From: Strigamia acuminata
Lineage: Eukaryota; Arthropoda; Chilopoda; Geophilomorpha; Linotaeniidae
Direction of reading: 5' to 3'
DNA: 60,000 nt
Assembly (NCBI GenBank): GCA_949358305.1
Contig: OX442320.1
Coordinates: 3,986,259 to 4,046,258, forward strand
A program made the translations under genes and the position numbers. The notes under the pieces were generated by a model that was not told where the DNA came from, did no database searches, and worked only from the letters and a program-made list of their open reading frames with translations. Positions 28,956 to 40,082 of the stretch are shown one piece after another (positions within the stretch are counted from its first letter, which is position 1; each line of letters opens with the position of its first letter).

Positions 28956-30113
28956 TACACAAATTTTAATCCATTGATTCAAATGATTGTACTGTAATCT
29001 ATCTGGATGAATGTGTGCGTCCAGAGCAATTCTGGTATCCCGTGATGCATAGATTGCGCCAGTCCACTCTCCACATGTTTTGAATTAATTTTATGCAATA
29101 CATAAATTTGTGCATATCTAAACCGGACAATGCATTTATATGGAGAGAGTAATTCATTATACATTTAATAAAATATTTCACAAAATGTGCAAACCAATAC
29201 CATACAAAAGTATTATGTATTATAAAATACACTTTCACAAAACCCAATACTATGAATTATATTTCGAAATTAAAAAATATAGTTTCTAGGCGATGTTTGT
29301 TGCAAGGCGGAATTATAATCGCTGTTCATAATTGTAAAAATTAAACCTGTTCCTGTTATGTTTTTACCAAATTGGTCTCATCTACTTTCACAAATACGAA
29401 ATATGCAATACACATTACACATTAAATATACTCTTGTTCAACTCAAATAAGTGGCCTTCTCCCATTGGCCGAGCCGTATTGCTCCTACCTCAAGTTTGTA
29501 TTACTACCACTAGGAGAAGTAGTTTTTATTTTTATTATGATTTGTGATTGCTATAACCATTTAGGTTGACATAATTTCGATTATTTGTATCCATAAATGT
29601 TACTTCCTTTGAAGAAATCAAGTTATATGAACATATAAATCCAAAACTCATTTTTGTTCTGTTTATCGGTTTTTTGGTCTGGACCGAACACAATTAGTCT
29701 ATCGATTACAAATGTCTGCACATTGGAATGCATTTCTGGTGTTTGGGTCTACATTTTTGGATCACTACACCAGTGATACGGCTCGGCCAATGGGAGAAGG
29801 CCACTTATTTGAGTTGAACAAGAGTATAGCAATCAAATCTATATGTTTTTGGAGTTTATTATTAAAAACATTTAGTTTCAATGTGACGGAAAACAACTAG
29901 TAATAACTCGTTGTATGATAACATCTTCAAGGAAGGTTATTTTGCTGTTTGGCAGGATTTAAATAGATAAGAATTTAAAGGAAACTCAGAAAAAAACAAT
30001 TCCAGGAAGAAAACACACTTCCCAGTTGCGACACAAGCATTGAAATTCATAAAACTTGATTACTTCTATTGTTCTTTTCCGTGTCTCGGAACCATTCGCT
30101 ATCCATTATAAAG
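28956..30113 (+). promoter_or_regulatory. T4-T5 spacer and T5 upstream region
   Basis: Apart from the MITE at 29429-29826, this holds the upstream sequence shared with T3 and T6. The shared words are ATATGCAATACACATTACAC near 29400, TGTATGATAACATCTTCAA near 29911, the GATA box at 29966-29986 and the 5'UTR motif GTGTCTCGGAACCATTCGC at about 30081-30099. No other gene is seen. Confidence 0.5.
29429..29826. mobile_element. 398-bp TA-flanked MITE upstream of T5
   Basis: There are essentially perfect terminal inverted repeats of about 50 bases, starting TACTCTTGTTCAAC. TA flanks both ends (29427-29428, 29827-29828). The inverted paralogous locus upstream of T6 (about 37850-37885) shows the unoccupied site with one TA. 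TA targets are typical of Tc1/mariner-type transposases. There is no ORF of its own. Confidence 0.85.
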
Positions 30114-30175
30114 GTATTCAAGTAATTTTCATATGTCGCTAATGTAATTGTCGAATCACTCATTTTCCATTGCAG
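30114..30175 (+). other. 5'UTR intron of T5 (62 bp)
   Basis: The donor is AAAG|GTATTC and the acceptor CATTTTCCATTGCAG ends directly before the ATG. T6 has the same 62-bp length. Confidence 0.65.
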
Positions 30176-33100
30176 ATGGCATCGCTTCTACTCATTCTTA
30201 TGCTCTTTCTAAACAGCTGCTGTGTATTTTCAAATCAAACAACAGAATGTGAGTTGGTAAATACAAGAGAAGGCAAAAAAGAACTTCGCTGGGCATGGTG
30301 CCACACGACGACAATTGCGAAGAGCGACTTTACTGCGGTTGATCTCACAGCAACAAATCATCTCGTAATCCGATGTCAACAAGAAGGAACAATTACGGAC
30401 TTTCCAAATGGAAAATTCGCGCATCTGCATAAACTGACATACTTAAACGTACAAAACTGTCAGTTTGGTCGAATCAGATCCGGTGTACTGCTTGGATTGG
30501 GAAATTTAGAATACATCAGAATAATCAGAAGCCAGAATGACAGTGTGCATCCAAATATTAGCGAACACCTTTTCGATTCAACGCCACAACTGCTCTATGT
30601 TGACTTCGGATGGATGGGCATTGGGCAACTGCCAGGTCACCTTTTCTGCAATACTAATCTAAAAACCTTGAACTTGCAGGGCAACAAGTTTGAGTATTTA
30701 AATGATATCGGATGCGGTGAAAATAGCACTTGTTGTTCCCGTTTGATGCAATTATACATTGATTACAATCGAGTGAGGAAAATCGAGAAAACGCATCTGC
30801 CATTTCCGAATCTGCTCGAGCTGCAACTCTCCTTCAACCGCATTCAACGGATCCAAAACGGCGCCTTCGATCGTCTGAAAAAGCTTCAATTCTTAAATCT
30901 CACCAACAACAAATTAGACGGAATTAATTCTACATTATTTCGACACAACTCGAAATTAAAATCACTCGACCTGTCCTTCAACCAAATCGAGGACCTGCCA
31001 CCTGGAATCTTCTCCCATTTGACGTTTCTCCAAATTCTGAACTTGGGACACAATAATTTAACAAAAATCTTCAAATATGTGTTCCCAACTCTACTTCATT
31101 TATTTATACTCAAATTAAATCACAATCGACTAGCGAGCATTCCAAATCTAAGAACATTTCGCAATCTTTTGGTATTAGATTTAGGCTTCAACAAAATCAA
31201 CTACATCGATGCAGACTCTTTTTTACAGCTGGGACAACTGACATACCTGAGCCTAAATGGAAATCAGATACAAGTATTAGAAAATACAATGTTTAGGAGA
31301 TTGTCAAATATACATTCTCTAATGCTGAATTCGAATGAAATAAGTAGCATCGAAGAAGGCACTTTTGATGATTTGAAACAACTCACGCACTTAGGTGTGT
31401 CTGGAAACAAAATTGAAGACATGCAATCCGTGTTCGAAGCAGTTCAGTTAGATCTAGACTTAACAAATAACAACATTCAATTGTTTGATTTTAGTTTTAT
31501 CAACAGTGAGCTCGTGACCATTTATTTAGACGATAACAAACTTAGTGCCATCACCAAGCCTCCTAGTATTTCGTTGGAAAATTATAAACTACAGAATTTC
31601 TTCGCTTCTGGGAACAAGCTGCAGCAGTTTTCAGCATCTAAGTTTCCACCGAGTATACGCCACATCAAGCTTGCACATAACAACATATCCACAGTTCATG
31701 AATTAAATTTGAACGGTCTGTTGCCCGAATTGGAACTTGTGGAATTGGAAAACAATTCCATTTCGGAAATACCGGATTCAGACATTCGCTATGCAGACCT
31801 GGGGATACGGAAGGATGGTGTGGTGCCATTAATTAGTTTATACAGCAATCCTATTACTTGTTCCTGTGAAAATAATTGGTTGTTATATGACAGCAAAGGC
31901 TTACACACACAGTATCCCAAAATAAGGAAAGATACGTACTGCAGAGCGGTTTACAGTCGAAGCAAACGATTTTCTGCTATTCTGGATGTGCAAACAATGA
32001 AGAAGGACCAACTGCTTTGTGAAACCGACCAAATGTGTCCCAATCAGTGCACTTGTTTTTACAATAAATTGTCAGAAAATATACTGGACTGCTACAATGC
32101 GACGTGGAAGCAACCTTTGCCCATTTTGCGAGAAAACTTCACGACAATCTTCTTTGACGGCAACACAAACGTTGAGTCTGTCATAAGTCAACTATTGAGA
32201 AATTCCCTACTGCTTGATTCCCTCTACATAAACAACAGCGACTTAACGAGTATTGACAAAGATATGTTCAAAGGAGTGCCGAAGGTCACAGTACTTCACT
32301 TAGAAGAAAATCACTTGTCCGCAATCAATGGAAATGAATTCCAATTCACAACTAAACTGGAAAAACTATTTCTGCACGGAAACGATTTACAGTATATATC
32401 ACCAGATGGCTTCCGCAATTTACACAGACTGAAAGTACTAACACTTCACAAGAATAAATTGCATCAACCGCATTTCTGGACAATGATTTCATCAAACTTA
32501 TCGGAAATAACATTCAGTGAAAATGAATTTCTGTGCGATTGCGAGTACACGGTACCTTTTAATCAGTGGGTCATCAACAACCAAGACGTTAAATTCAAAG
32601 ATTTAGTTAATACATACTGCAGCGACAATCAAACACTAATCAGCCATTTCAATGACACGAGTTGCCTCGAAGTTTTCAAGGAAAAAAACATTTCCTTGTT
32701 TTCAATTGTGGTGCCAACAGTAAGCATACTTCTACTTTTAACGGTTGTTTTAATCCTGCTCTATTTCTACAGTTTGGAAATCAAAGTTTGGTTGTATTCG
32801 CGATATGGAGAGCAATTGTTCCTTAACAAAGATGCTGATGAGAATAAAATAATTGATGCCTTCATTTCCTGCGCAAACGAAGATGGCGAATGGGTGGTAG
32901 AGCAATTGGTACCTCGGTTAAAGGATTATAGACTGTGCATTCACCAAAGAGATTTTCTAGGTGGAGGTTCAATTGCCGAGTCCATAGCTTATGCAGTTGA
33001 AAATAGCTGCGTGACTGTTGCTCTTTTAACTCCCAATTATTTGCAAAGTGAATGGTGTCGATTTGAATTTGAATTTGCACATGTAAAATTGCTCGAAAAC

Positions 33101-33289
33101 AAGTGCAAGCGTTTGGTTGTTGTTGTTTTGGAACAAGTAGAAGACGTTGGCCTAGATTCTAATTTGCGTGCCTATTTGAAGACCAATACATATCTGGACA
33201 TAAAGGATGCACTTTTTTGGACTAAGTTAGAAAATGCACTACCAAAGTTAGAGACGAATCCACAAATGCAAGGAGAGACTAGTTTGTAG
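30176..33289 (+). CDS. T5: Toll-like receptor, type B
   Basis: An intact 1037-residue receptor starting at the ATG after the splice acceptor. It has a signal peptide at about 1-20, an LRR array, first C-flank at about 557 (NPITCSCENNWL), N-flank at about 619 (CPNQCTCF), second LRR block, C-flank at about 783, membrane helix at about 840-863 and TIR at about 891-1023. TIR box 1 reads FISCA (Tyr to Cys) and box 2 reads RDFLGGG instead of RDFPxG. The second change resembles the RDWLVGG of Drosophila Toll as I recall it, so signalling is not necessarily lost. It is the head of an inverted pair with T6. Confidence 0.94.
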   Translation: MASLLLILMLFLNSCCVFSNQTTECELVNTREGKKELRWAWCHTTTIAKSDFTAVDLTATNHLVIRCQQEGTITDFPNGKFAHLHKLTYLNVQNCQFGRIRSGVLLGLGNLEYIRIIRSQNDSVHPNISEHLFDSTPQLLYVDFGWMGIGQLPGHLFCNTNLKTLNLQGNKFEYLNDIGCGENSTCCSRLMQLYIDYNRVRKIEKTHLPFPNLLELQLSFNRIQRIQNGAFDRLKKLQFLNLTNNKLDGINSTLFRHNSKLKSLDLSFNQIEDLPPGIFSHLTFLQILNLGHNNLTKIFKYVFPTLLHLFILKLNHNRLASIPNLRTFRNLLVLDLGFNKINYIDADSFLQLGQLTYLSLNGNQIQVLENTMFRRLSNIHSLMLNSNEISSIEEGTFDDLKQLTHLGVSGNKIEDMQSVFEAVQLDLDLTNNNIQLFDFSFINSELVTIYLDDNKLSAITKPPSISLENYKLQNFFASGNKLQQFSASKFPPSIRHIKLAHNNISTVHELNLNGLLPELELVELENNSISEIPDSDIRYADLGIRKDGVVPLISLYSNPITCSCENNWLLYDSKGLHTQYPKIRKDTYCRAVYSRSKRFSAILDVQTMKKDQLLCETDQMCPNQCTCFYNKLSENILDCYNATWKQPLPILRENFTTIFFDGNTNVESVISQLLRNSLLLDSLYINNSDLTSIDKDMFKGVPKVTVLHLEENHLSAINGNEFQFTTKLEKLFLHGNDLQYISPDGFRNLHRLKVLTLHKNKLHQPHFWTMISSNLSEITFSENEFLCDCEYTVPFNQWVINNQDVKFKDLVNTYCSDNQTLISHFNDTSCLEVFKEKNISLFSIVVPTVSILLLLTVVLILLYFYSLEIKVWLYSRYGEQLFLNKDADENKIIDAFISCANEDGEWVVEQLVPRLKDYRLCIHQRDFLGGGSIAESIAYAVENSCVTVALLTPNYLQSEWCRFEFEFAHVKLLENKCKRLVVVVLEQVEDVGLDSNLRAYLKTNTYLDIKDALFWTKLENALPKLETNPQMQGETSL

Positions 33290-34412
33290 AAGAGCGGGTT
33301 CGTATGAGATTGAACAGAGCAATGCAAAGATGAGCAGTGAATCCAATGTCTAGGAGATGTTTTTGGTTGAGATTAGATGACGCGTGACAAGAAGTGTATG
33401 CAAAGTTGTTGACATTTGTTTAGAGTCTATTGTGTCACTGTATTTTACTGCTCTGTGTTTCTGTTTTAACACGTGCATATGTGTACATTATATTATACGC
33501 GATGAGTAGCGTTTTTCTCCACTCTATTGTTCATGAGTTCCCTGATGGTGAAGTGTACACTATCCACTTGTAGTATTAATTGTGTGCAATTAATGATATA
33601 ATGTGTAGAATCATGAAGGTTAAAACAAGTGTTATTTGACTTTACATTGTATATAAAATGTATATGAACATGTCCCTGTAGGTGTACTGTAGGACCACAT
33701 TTGCGATGGCCAATTCATACCAAATTTCCACACGTGTCATGAATTGTCAAAAATACTTTTTTTTTTTTTTTAAAATGACCAAAAGTAGTTATTTTTATTC
33801 TCATTTCCATTCTCCTGCTCAACTGCGATGGTGTATTTTCTTGGAAGACACCAGAATATACCATACCAAACATTAACACAGTTTGTACAGCGTAGACTTC
33901 ATTAACGTGTTTACATGAACCTAGTAATCTGGATAAGTGAAAAAAGAAAATTATACTTCTGGAAAACTGATCATGCAAACAAATCAGTTTTCCAGAAAAG
34001 TCCACTTGCAAACCGACATTGTCGAATATCAACTTAACATTTCTTAATGCTTAAGTATCCAGGTCTATTTTTTATAGTTGATTGGATTACAGTTAACAAA
34101 AATGCTGGTCGACAAGATTTTCATATAAAGGTCCTGGTCGACTAAAACCTAGTGACAAGACAGCTTAAAATACAGGAAGTTGACTAAGTCTTTAAACAAT
34201 TTAAAAAGTTTATTAAAATTACAACAAAAGTTAGATATTTCTTAAATGTATACACAGTATACAGTCTATTTATAATTTGCTAACTTCTTAGTTCTGTTTA
34301 GTGATACATGCTTGTACAGTCTGTAATTTTTAAAATGATATCTTATTGTATGTAAACCATCTAATGATATGGTAATTTCTTATTTTTACATTAATTGGTA
34401 ATTAAGTAAAAA
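33290..34412. other. Convergent spacer between T5 and T6
   Basis: This is the 3' side of both genes. A poly(A) signal for T6 on the minus strand is at 34209-34214 (AATAAA). The stretch 34130-34220 matches the T3 3'UTR. Nothing else is coding; the T-run at 33755-33775 is low complexity. Confidence 0.5.
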
Positions 34413-37400
34413 CTACAAGCTAGTCTCTCCTTTCATTTGTGGCTCAGTCTTTAATTCTGGTAGTGCATTTTTTAACTTATTCCAAAAAAGTGCATCGTTT
34501 ATGTCCACATACGTATTGGTCTTCAAATAAGCACGCAAATTAGAATCTAGGTCAACGTCATCTACTTGTTCCAAAACAACAACCACCAAACGCTTGCACT
34601 TGTTTTCGAGCAATTTTACATGCGCATGTTCAAATTCAAATCGACACCATTCACTTTGCAAATAATTGGGAGTTAAAATAGCGACAGTCACGCAGCTATT
34701 CTCCACTGCATCAGCTATAGACTCGGCAATTAACCCTCCAATTGGAAAATCTCTTTGATGAATGCACAGTCTATAATCGTTCAATCGAGGTACCAATTCA
34801 TTCTCCACCCAGTCGCCATCTTCGTTTGCGTAAGAAATGAAGGCGTCAAATATTTTATTCTCATCAGCATCTTTGTTATGGAACAATTGCTCTCCATATC
34901 TCGAATACAACCAAACTTTGATTTCCAAACTGTAGAAATAGAGCAGGATTAAAACAACCGTCAAAAGTAGAAGTATGCTTACTGTCGGCACCACAATTGC
35001 AAACAAGGGAGATTTTTTTTCCTTTATTACTTCGAGGCAACTCGTGTCATTGAAATGGCTGATAAGTGTTTGACTGTCGCTGCAGTATGTATTAACTAAA
35101 TCTTTGAATTCAACGTCTTGGTTGTTGGTGACCCACTGATTAAAAGGTACCGTGTACTCGCAGTTGCACAGAAATTCATTTTCACCGAATGTTATTTGAA
35201 ATAAGTTTGATGAAATCATTGTCCAGAAATGCGGTTGATGCAATTTATTCTTATGAAGTGTTAGTACTTTCAGTCTGTGTAAATTGTGGAAGCCATCTGG
35301 TGATAAGTAGTGTAAATCGTTTCCGTGCAGAAATATTTTTTCCAGTTTAGTTGTGAATTGGAATTCATTTCCATTGATAGCGGACAAGTGATTTTCTTCC
35401 AAGTGAAGTACAGTTACTTCCGGCACCCCTTTGAACATATCTTTATCAATACTCGTTAAGTCGCTGTCATTTAAGAACAGGAAATCAACCAGTGGGGAAT
35501 TTATCAATAGTTGATTTAGGACATACTCTATGTTGGTGTTGCCGTCAAAGAAAATCGTCGTGAAGTTTTCTTGCAAAATGGGCAAAGGATGGTTCCACGT
35601 CGCATTGTAACAGTCCAATATATTTTCGGAAAATTTATTGTAAAAACATTTGCACTGATTGGGACACATTTGGTCGATTTCACAAAGCAGTTGCTCCTTC
35701 TGCATTGTTTGCACTTCCAGAATGGCAGAAAATCGTTTGCTTCGACTGTAAACCGCTTTGCAGTACTTATCTTTCCTTATTTTAGGATACTGTGTGTGTA
35801 AGCCTGTGCTGTCATATAACAACCAATTGTTTTCACAGGAACAAGTAATAGGATTGCCGTATAAAATAACTAATGGCATCAAACTTCCCTTTCGTATCCC
35901 TGGGTCAGCATAGCGAATGTCCGAATCATGTATTTCCGAAATGGAATTGTTTTCCAATTGCACAAGTTCCAAAACGAACAAATAACGTTTCAAATTTAAG
36001 TTAAGAACTGTGGATATGTTGTTACGTGCAAGATTGATGTTGCGTATACTCGGTGGAAAGTAAGATGCTGAAAAATGCTGCAGGTTGTTCCCAGAAGCAA
36101 AGAAATTCTGTAGGTGATAATTTTTCAACGAAACATAAGTCCTGGCGATGGCACTAAGTTTGTTACCGTCTAAATAAATAGTCACGAGCTTACTATTGAT
36201 AGAATTAAAATCAAAGTGTTGAATTTTGTTATTTCTTAAGTCTAGTGTTGACTGAACGGCTCTGAACACGGATTTCATGTCTTCAATTTTGTTTCCAGAC
36301 ACAAATAAGATGTCCAGTTGTTTCAAGTCATCAAAAGTCCCTTCTTCGATGCTACTTATTTCATTCGATTTCAGCAATATTATTTCTATATTTGACAATC
36401 CTCTAAACATTTTATTTTCTAATACTTGTATCTGATTTCCACTTAGGCTTAGGTATTTCAATTTTCCCAGCTGTAAAAAAGAGTCTGCAGCGATGTAGTT
36501 GATTCTGTTGAAGTCTAAATCTAAGGACTCAAGATTGCGAAAAGTTGTTAAATTTGGAATGCTTGCTAGTCGATTGTTATTTAACTTGAGCTCTATTAAA
36601 TGAAGTAGAGTTGGGAACTTATACTGGGAGATTTTTGTTAAATTATTGTGTCCCAAGTACAGAATTTGGAGAAACGTCAAACGGTTGAAAATTCCGGGTG
36701 GCAGGTCCTCGATTTGGTTGAAGGACAGGTCGAGTTTTTTTAATTCCGAGTTGTGTTGAAATAATGTAGAATTAATTTTGTTTAATTCGTTGTTGGTGAG
36801 ATTTAAGAGTTCAAGCTTTTTCAGACTGTCGAAGGCGCCATTTTGGATCCGTTGAATGCGGTTGAAGGAGAGATGCAGCTCGAGCAGATCCGGAAATGGC
36901 AAATCCGTTTTCTCGATTTTTCTCACTCGATTGTAATCGATGTAGAAATGCGTCAACCGGGAGCAACAAGTGCTGTTTTCACCGCATCCGATTTCGCTTA
37001 AATGTTCAAACTTGTTGCCCTTCAACTGCAAGCTTCTTAGATTAGTATTGCAAAAAAGCCGACCTGGCAGTTGCCCAATGCCCATCCATTGGAAATCGAC
37101 AATGATCAGTTGTGGCGTTGAATCGAAAAGATGTTCGCTAATATTCGGATGCACACTGTCATTCCGGCTTTTGATTATTCCAAAGTATTCCAAATTCCCC
37201 AATCCAAGCAATGCACCAGATCTGATTCGACCAAACTGACAGTTTAGTACGTTTAAGTATGTCAGTTTATCCAGATGCACGAATTTTCCTTTTGGAAAGT
37301 CAGTAATTGTTCCTTTTTGTTCACATTCGACAAAGAGGCGAGGTGTTGAGGTGGAATCAATCAATGTAAAGTCGCTGCTCGCAATTGTCGTCGTGTGGCA

Positions 37401-37523
37401 CCATGCCCAGCGAACTTCTTTTTTGCCATCTTTTGTAATTACCAACTCACATTTGGGTGTTCGAGTAGAAAATACACAGCAGCTGTTTAGCAAGAGCAGA
37501 AGAATGAGTCGAATCGATGCCAT
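34413..37523 (-). CDS. T6: Toll-like receptor, type B
   Basis: An intact 1036-residue receptor on the minus strand. The ATG at 37523 directly follows the acceptor CCATTCCAG. It has a signal peptide at about 1-20, an LRR array, C-flank at about 556, N-flank at about 618 (CPNQCKCF), second LRR block, second C-flank, membrane helix at about 839-862 and TIR at about 890-1022. Box 1 is AFISYA, box 2 is RDFPIG and box 3 is FW, so its TIR motifs are the most canonical of the B genes. It is closest to T5 throughout and to T3 in the 3' half. Confidence 0.95.
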   Translation of the reverse strand: MASIRLILLLLLNSCCVFSTRTPKCELVITKDGKKEVRWAWCHTTTIASSDFTLIDSTSTPRLFVECEQKGTITDFPKGKFVHLDKLTYLNVLNCQFGRIRSGALLGLGNLEYFGIIKSRNDSVHPNISEHLFDSTPQLIIVDFQWMGIGQLPGRLFCNTNLRSLQLKGNKFEHLSEIGCGENSTCCSRLTHFYIDYNRVRKIEKTDLPFPDLLELHLSFNRIQRIQNGAFDSLKKLELLNLTNNELNKINSTLFQHNSELKKLDLSFNQIEDLPPGIFNRLTFLQILYLGHNNLTKISQYKFPTLLHLIELKLNNNRLASIPNLTTFRNLESLDLDFNRINYIAADSFLQLGKLKYLSLSGNQIQVLENKMFRGLSNIEIILLKSNEISSIEEGTFDDLKQLDILFVSGNKIEDMKSVFRAVQSTLDLRNNKIQHFDFNSINSKLVTIYLDGNKLSAIARTYVSLKNYHLQNFFASGNNLQHFSASYFPPSIRNINLARNNISTVLNLNLKRYLFVLELVQLENNSISEIHDSDIRYADPGIRKGSLMPLVILYGNPITCSCENNWLLYDSTGLHTQYPKIRKDKYCKAVYSRSKRFSAILEVQTMQKEQLLCEIDQMCPNQCKCFYNKFSENILDCYNATWNHPLPILQENFTTIFFDGNTNIEYVLNQLLINSPLVDFLFLNDSDLTSIDKDMFKGVPEVTVLHLEENHLSAINGNEFQFTTKLEKIFLHGNDLHYLSPDGFHNLHRLKVLTLHKNKLHQPHFWTMISSNLFQITFGENEFLCNCEYTVPFNQWVTNNQDVEFKDLVNTYCSDSQTLISHFNDTSCLEVIKEKKSPLFAIVVPTVSILLLLTVVLILLYFYSLEIKVWLYSRYGEQLFHNKDADENKIFDAFISYANEDGDWVENELVPRLNDYRLCIHQRDFPIGGLIAESIADAVENSCVTVAILTPNYLQSEWCRFEFEHAHVKLLENKCKRLVVVVLEQVDDVDLDSNLRAYLKTNTYVDINDALFWNKLKNALPELKTEPQMKGETSL

Positions 37524-37585
37524 CTGGAATGGAAAATGAGTGATTCGATAAGTAAATTAGCGGAATATGCAAATTATCTAAATAC
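37524..37585 (-). other. 5'UTR intron of T6 (62 bp)
   Basis: The minus-strand donor is AAAG|GTATTT and the acceptor CATTCCAG abuts the ATG. Confidence 0.65.
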
Positions 37586-37716
37586 CTTTCTATTAACAAT
37601 GGATTCCCAATGGTTCCGAGACGCAGAAGAACAATAGAAATAATCACATTTAATGAATTTCAATGCCTGTGTCGCAACTGAGAAGTGTGTTTACTTCCTG
37701 GAATTGTTTTCTCCTG

Positions 37717-37737
37717 AGTTTCCTTTAAATTCTTATC
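37717..37737 (-). promoter_or_regulatory. Conserved GATA-containing promoter box of T6
   Basis: The minus strand reads AAGATAAGAATTTAAAGGAA, as upstream of T2, T4 and T5. A second GATA word (TGTATGATAACATC) lies about 30 bases further upstream. Confidence 0.5.
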
Positions 37738-39838
37738 TTTGTAAATCCTGCCAAGCAGCTTCCTTGAAGATGTTATCATACAACGAGTTATTACTAGCTG
37801 TTTTCCGTCACATTGCAACTAAATGTTTTTAAAAATAATCTCTAAAACATATAGATTTGATTGCTATTTAATGACTAATCTCGTATTTATGAAAGAAAAT
37901 GATGCACGGTAGAAATAACGTTAACGGGGGATTTAATCAGAGATATAATTTGCTGGACCGTGTGTCCAGCTCGATCCAACAAGAAGTTACGACCCTGAGG
38001 TCGTGTGCCCTTAGGCTACAAAATTGCCAACTGGTGGACAGGTGCACCAACAATCCCACAACATGTAAATATTGGCACTGAGGCGACACATACTCATTAA
38101 TTAATTTAAAACAATACAACAGATGACACCAATTTGGTTAAACGTGTGACGGTTACGACGTCATATTTAGTTCCAAGTTCACCGCTAGATGGCGCTATTT
38201 CCCATTTCAGCGGAAAATTCGAATGCGTATACAAGTTTATGTGTATTTATATAAAATTAAAGGTTTTATATAATTCCACGTATGGTTTTACTTTAAGGTG
38301 CTCACAGAAATATTATCACGGTGTTAAAATTTATCCAATTGTTGTGTTGGCAATGATAATGACGAAGAATTACAATGAAATCATGTTTATTATTGAATAA
38401 TATTTTTATTTACACTGCTACGCAGTAATATTTTACTGAAATATTGAAATTTCTGCAATTTGTAGATTTTTTACTTTTTTTACTTGCACAAAATTATTAT
38501 CACTCCTTGTGAAAATTGCAGATTTATACATTTTCAATGCCCTGTGATACCTCCCTTATGTTCAATTAGTCTATAAATTCAATCTTTTATCCCATCAATT
38601 AGTTTTGAGATAACCATTTGACCAGTGTTCTTATTGGAGCAATGGTCAACTCATTCTTTCTACTGAGCATATACTCCAGTGCAAACCGGAAATAGCTCGC
38701 CCTTGTCTTGTTTCTGATTTTGTGATATTACTTGAGCCCTTATTCTACGCTTCGCTTTGCTTCATGCCAACATTCCGTTGTAGGAGTACTTTGATTAAAT
38801 TCAGTATTCGCGGCAGTGCTTCGATTAAATTCAGCATTGTCTTCCCTCCTTTTGAGAGACATTTTGATTCAGTTCTTAGTGTTGGAATGATGTGAACACA
38901 TTGATTAAATTCTGTGTTGGTTGCACTTGGGGCAACAAAATGGACAGGGTCTATTGCGAGATATTAGGTTCATTTCTAATATTGGACGACGTGAGCACTT
39001 TGATTAAATTCAGTGCTGATTGCACTTAGGGGCAATGAATTGACAGGGTCTTTTCTAATTATTTATTTTATAGATTTTCCAGATTTGACAATTAGATTAT
39101 TTGTAATCTAATAAATCAAATTCCAACTTTCATGGCCTGATTTATTCGTAAATCTGACATGAATTCGGAGTCCTTTTGATGAGTCCAGATCCACGGTCAA
39201 ACCCAGTTGTGACTTATTTTATAAGTTACAAACTGATATTTACCCGGAACCAGAAGTTGATTGCTTTACGTAATAAGTTGTAAACCAATTTATCCGTCCG
39301 CAATTATTAATTTAAAGTCTAACTTTGTGCAACTTAGAGTTAATTTCATTCGTATTTAACAGCCATTTGTCGGCCTTAATTGTTATATAATTTTATCTAG
39401 TCTTAATAAATTGTCCTATGTTTTGAGAAACATAACGCCTCGTTATTTTCACTTTAATACACTTTTTATGTTCACTTGTTCTAATTGATATAATTCCTAT
39501 CCCGGGCAGTCATCGTCACAAACATAACAGGAATAGGTTTATTTTTTACAATCATGAACAGCAGTAGCATTGTGACGGAATAAAACTGTAATAATCAACG
39601 CGCTATAACTTTGCTATGACTTATAGGGTCCCATTTATTGGTCCACTAAAATTCCTTGGATTTACACTGAAAAAAAACTAATTCTCCCACTTACTGAAAT
39701 TTCCACTAACGCTCCTTTTTTGTTCCACTAAATTTATACACTAAAAAAAAACTAAATTTTCCACTAAAATGAAATTATGGGGAAAAAAACTAATATTACC
39801 ACTACTACTTCCACTTTTTTTTGTTTATTGTGCTGTAG
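37738..39838. other. Gene-poor spacer upstream of T6
   Basis: The first 150 bases mirror the T5 upstream region. From about 38780 to 39060 a word like TTGATTAAATTCAGTGTT recurs four times, and two degenerate units of roughly 115 bases end in TGACAGGGTCT. No convincing gene or RNA was found. Confidence 0.45.
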
Positions 39839-39967
39839 CTGTGCGAACGTTTGGCTAACGTCGAGGACGACCAACCCTTCCCCCGCATGGTCTACGAGCG
39901 CCCCAACAGTCGCCCGCTCCCGCAACCGAGTCCCCGCCAAGGCCCGAGTCCTAGTCCCCAGTTCTAG
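39839..39967 (+). CDS. Possible terminal exon of an unrecognised gene
   Basis: A pyrimidine-rich tract and TAG acceptor (39837-39838) lead into 42 codons ending in TAG (39965-39967). The segment is GC-rich inside AT-rich DNA and encodes a Pro/Ser/Arg-rich tail (QPFPRMVYERPNSRPLPQP). Codon-like composition and the splice site suggest a real last exon or a relocated fragment. No upstream exon was identified in the window. Confidence 0.3.
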   Translation: MCERLANVEDDQPFPRMVYERPNSRPLPQPSPRQGPSPSPQF

Positions 39968-40082
39968 TCACGTGTCGGGACCTAGTCCCAACTAGACCTC
40001 GGGGCCCCGGTACTACCATTATATATGCAATTATATGAATATATGAATTAACGTATTGCATAAAATTAAATCAAAACATGTA

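Noticed and set aside
29712-29900. 62-codon plus-strand ORF upstream of T5
   Set aside because: It lies across the right inverted repeat of a MITE and has no coding features.
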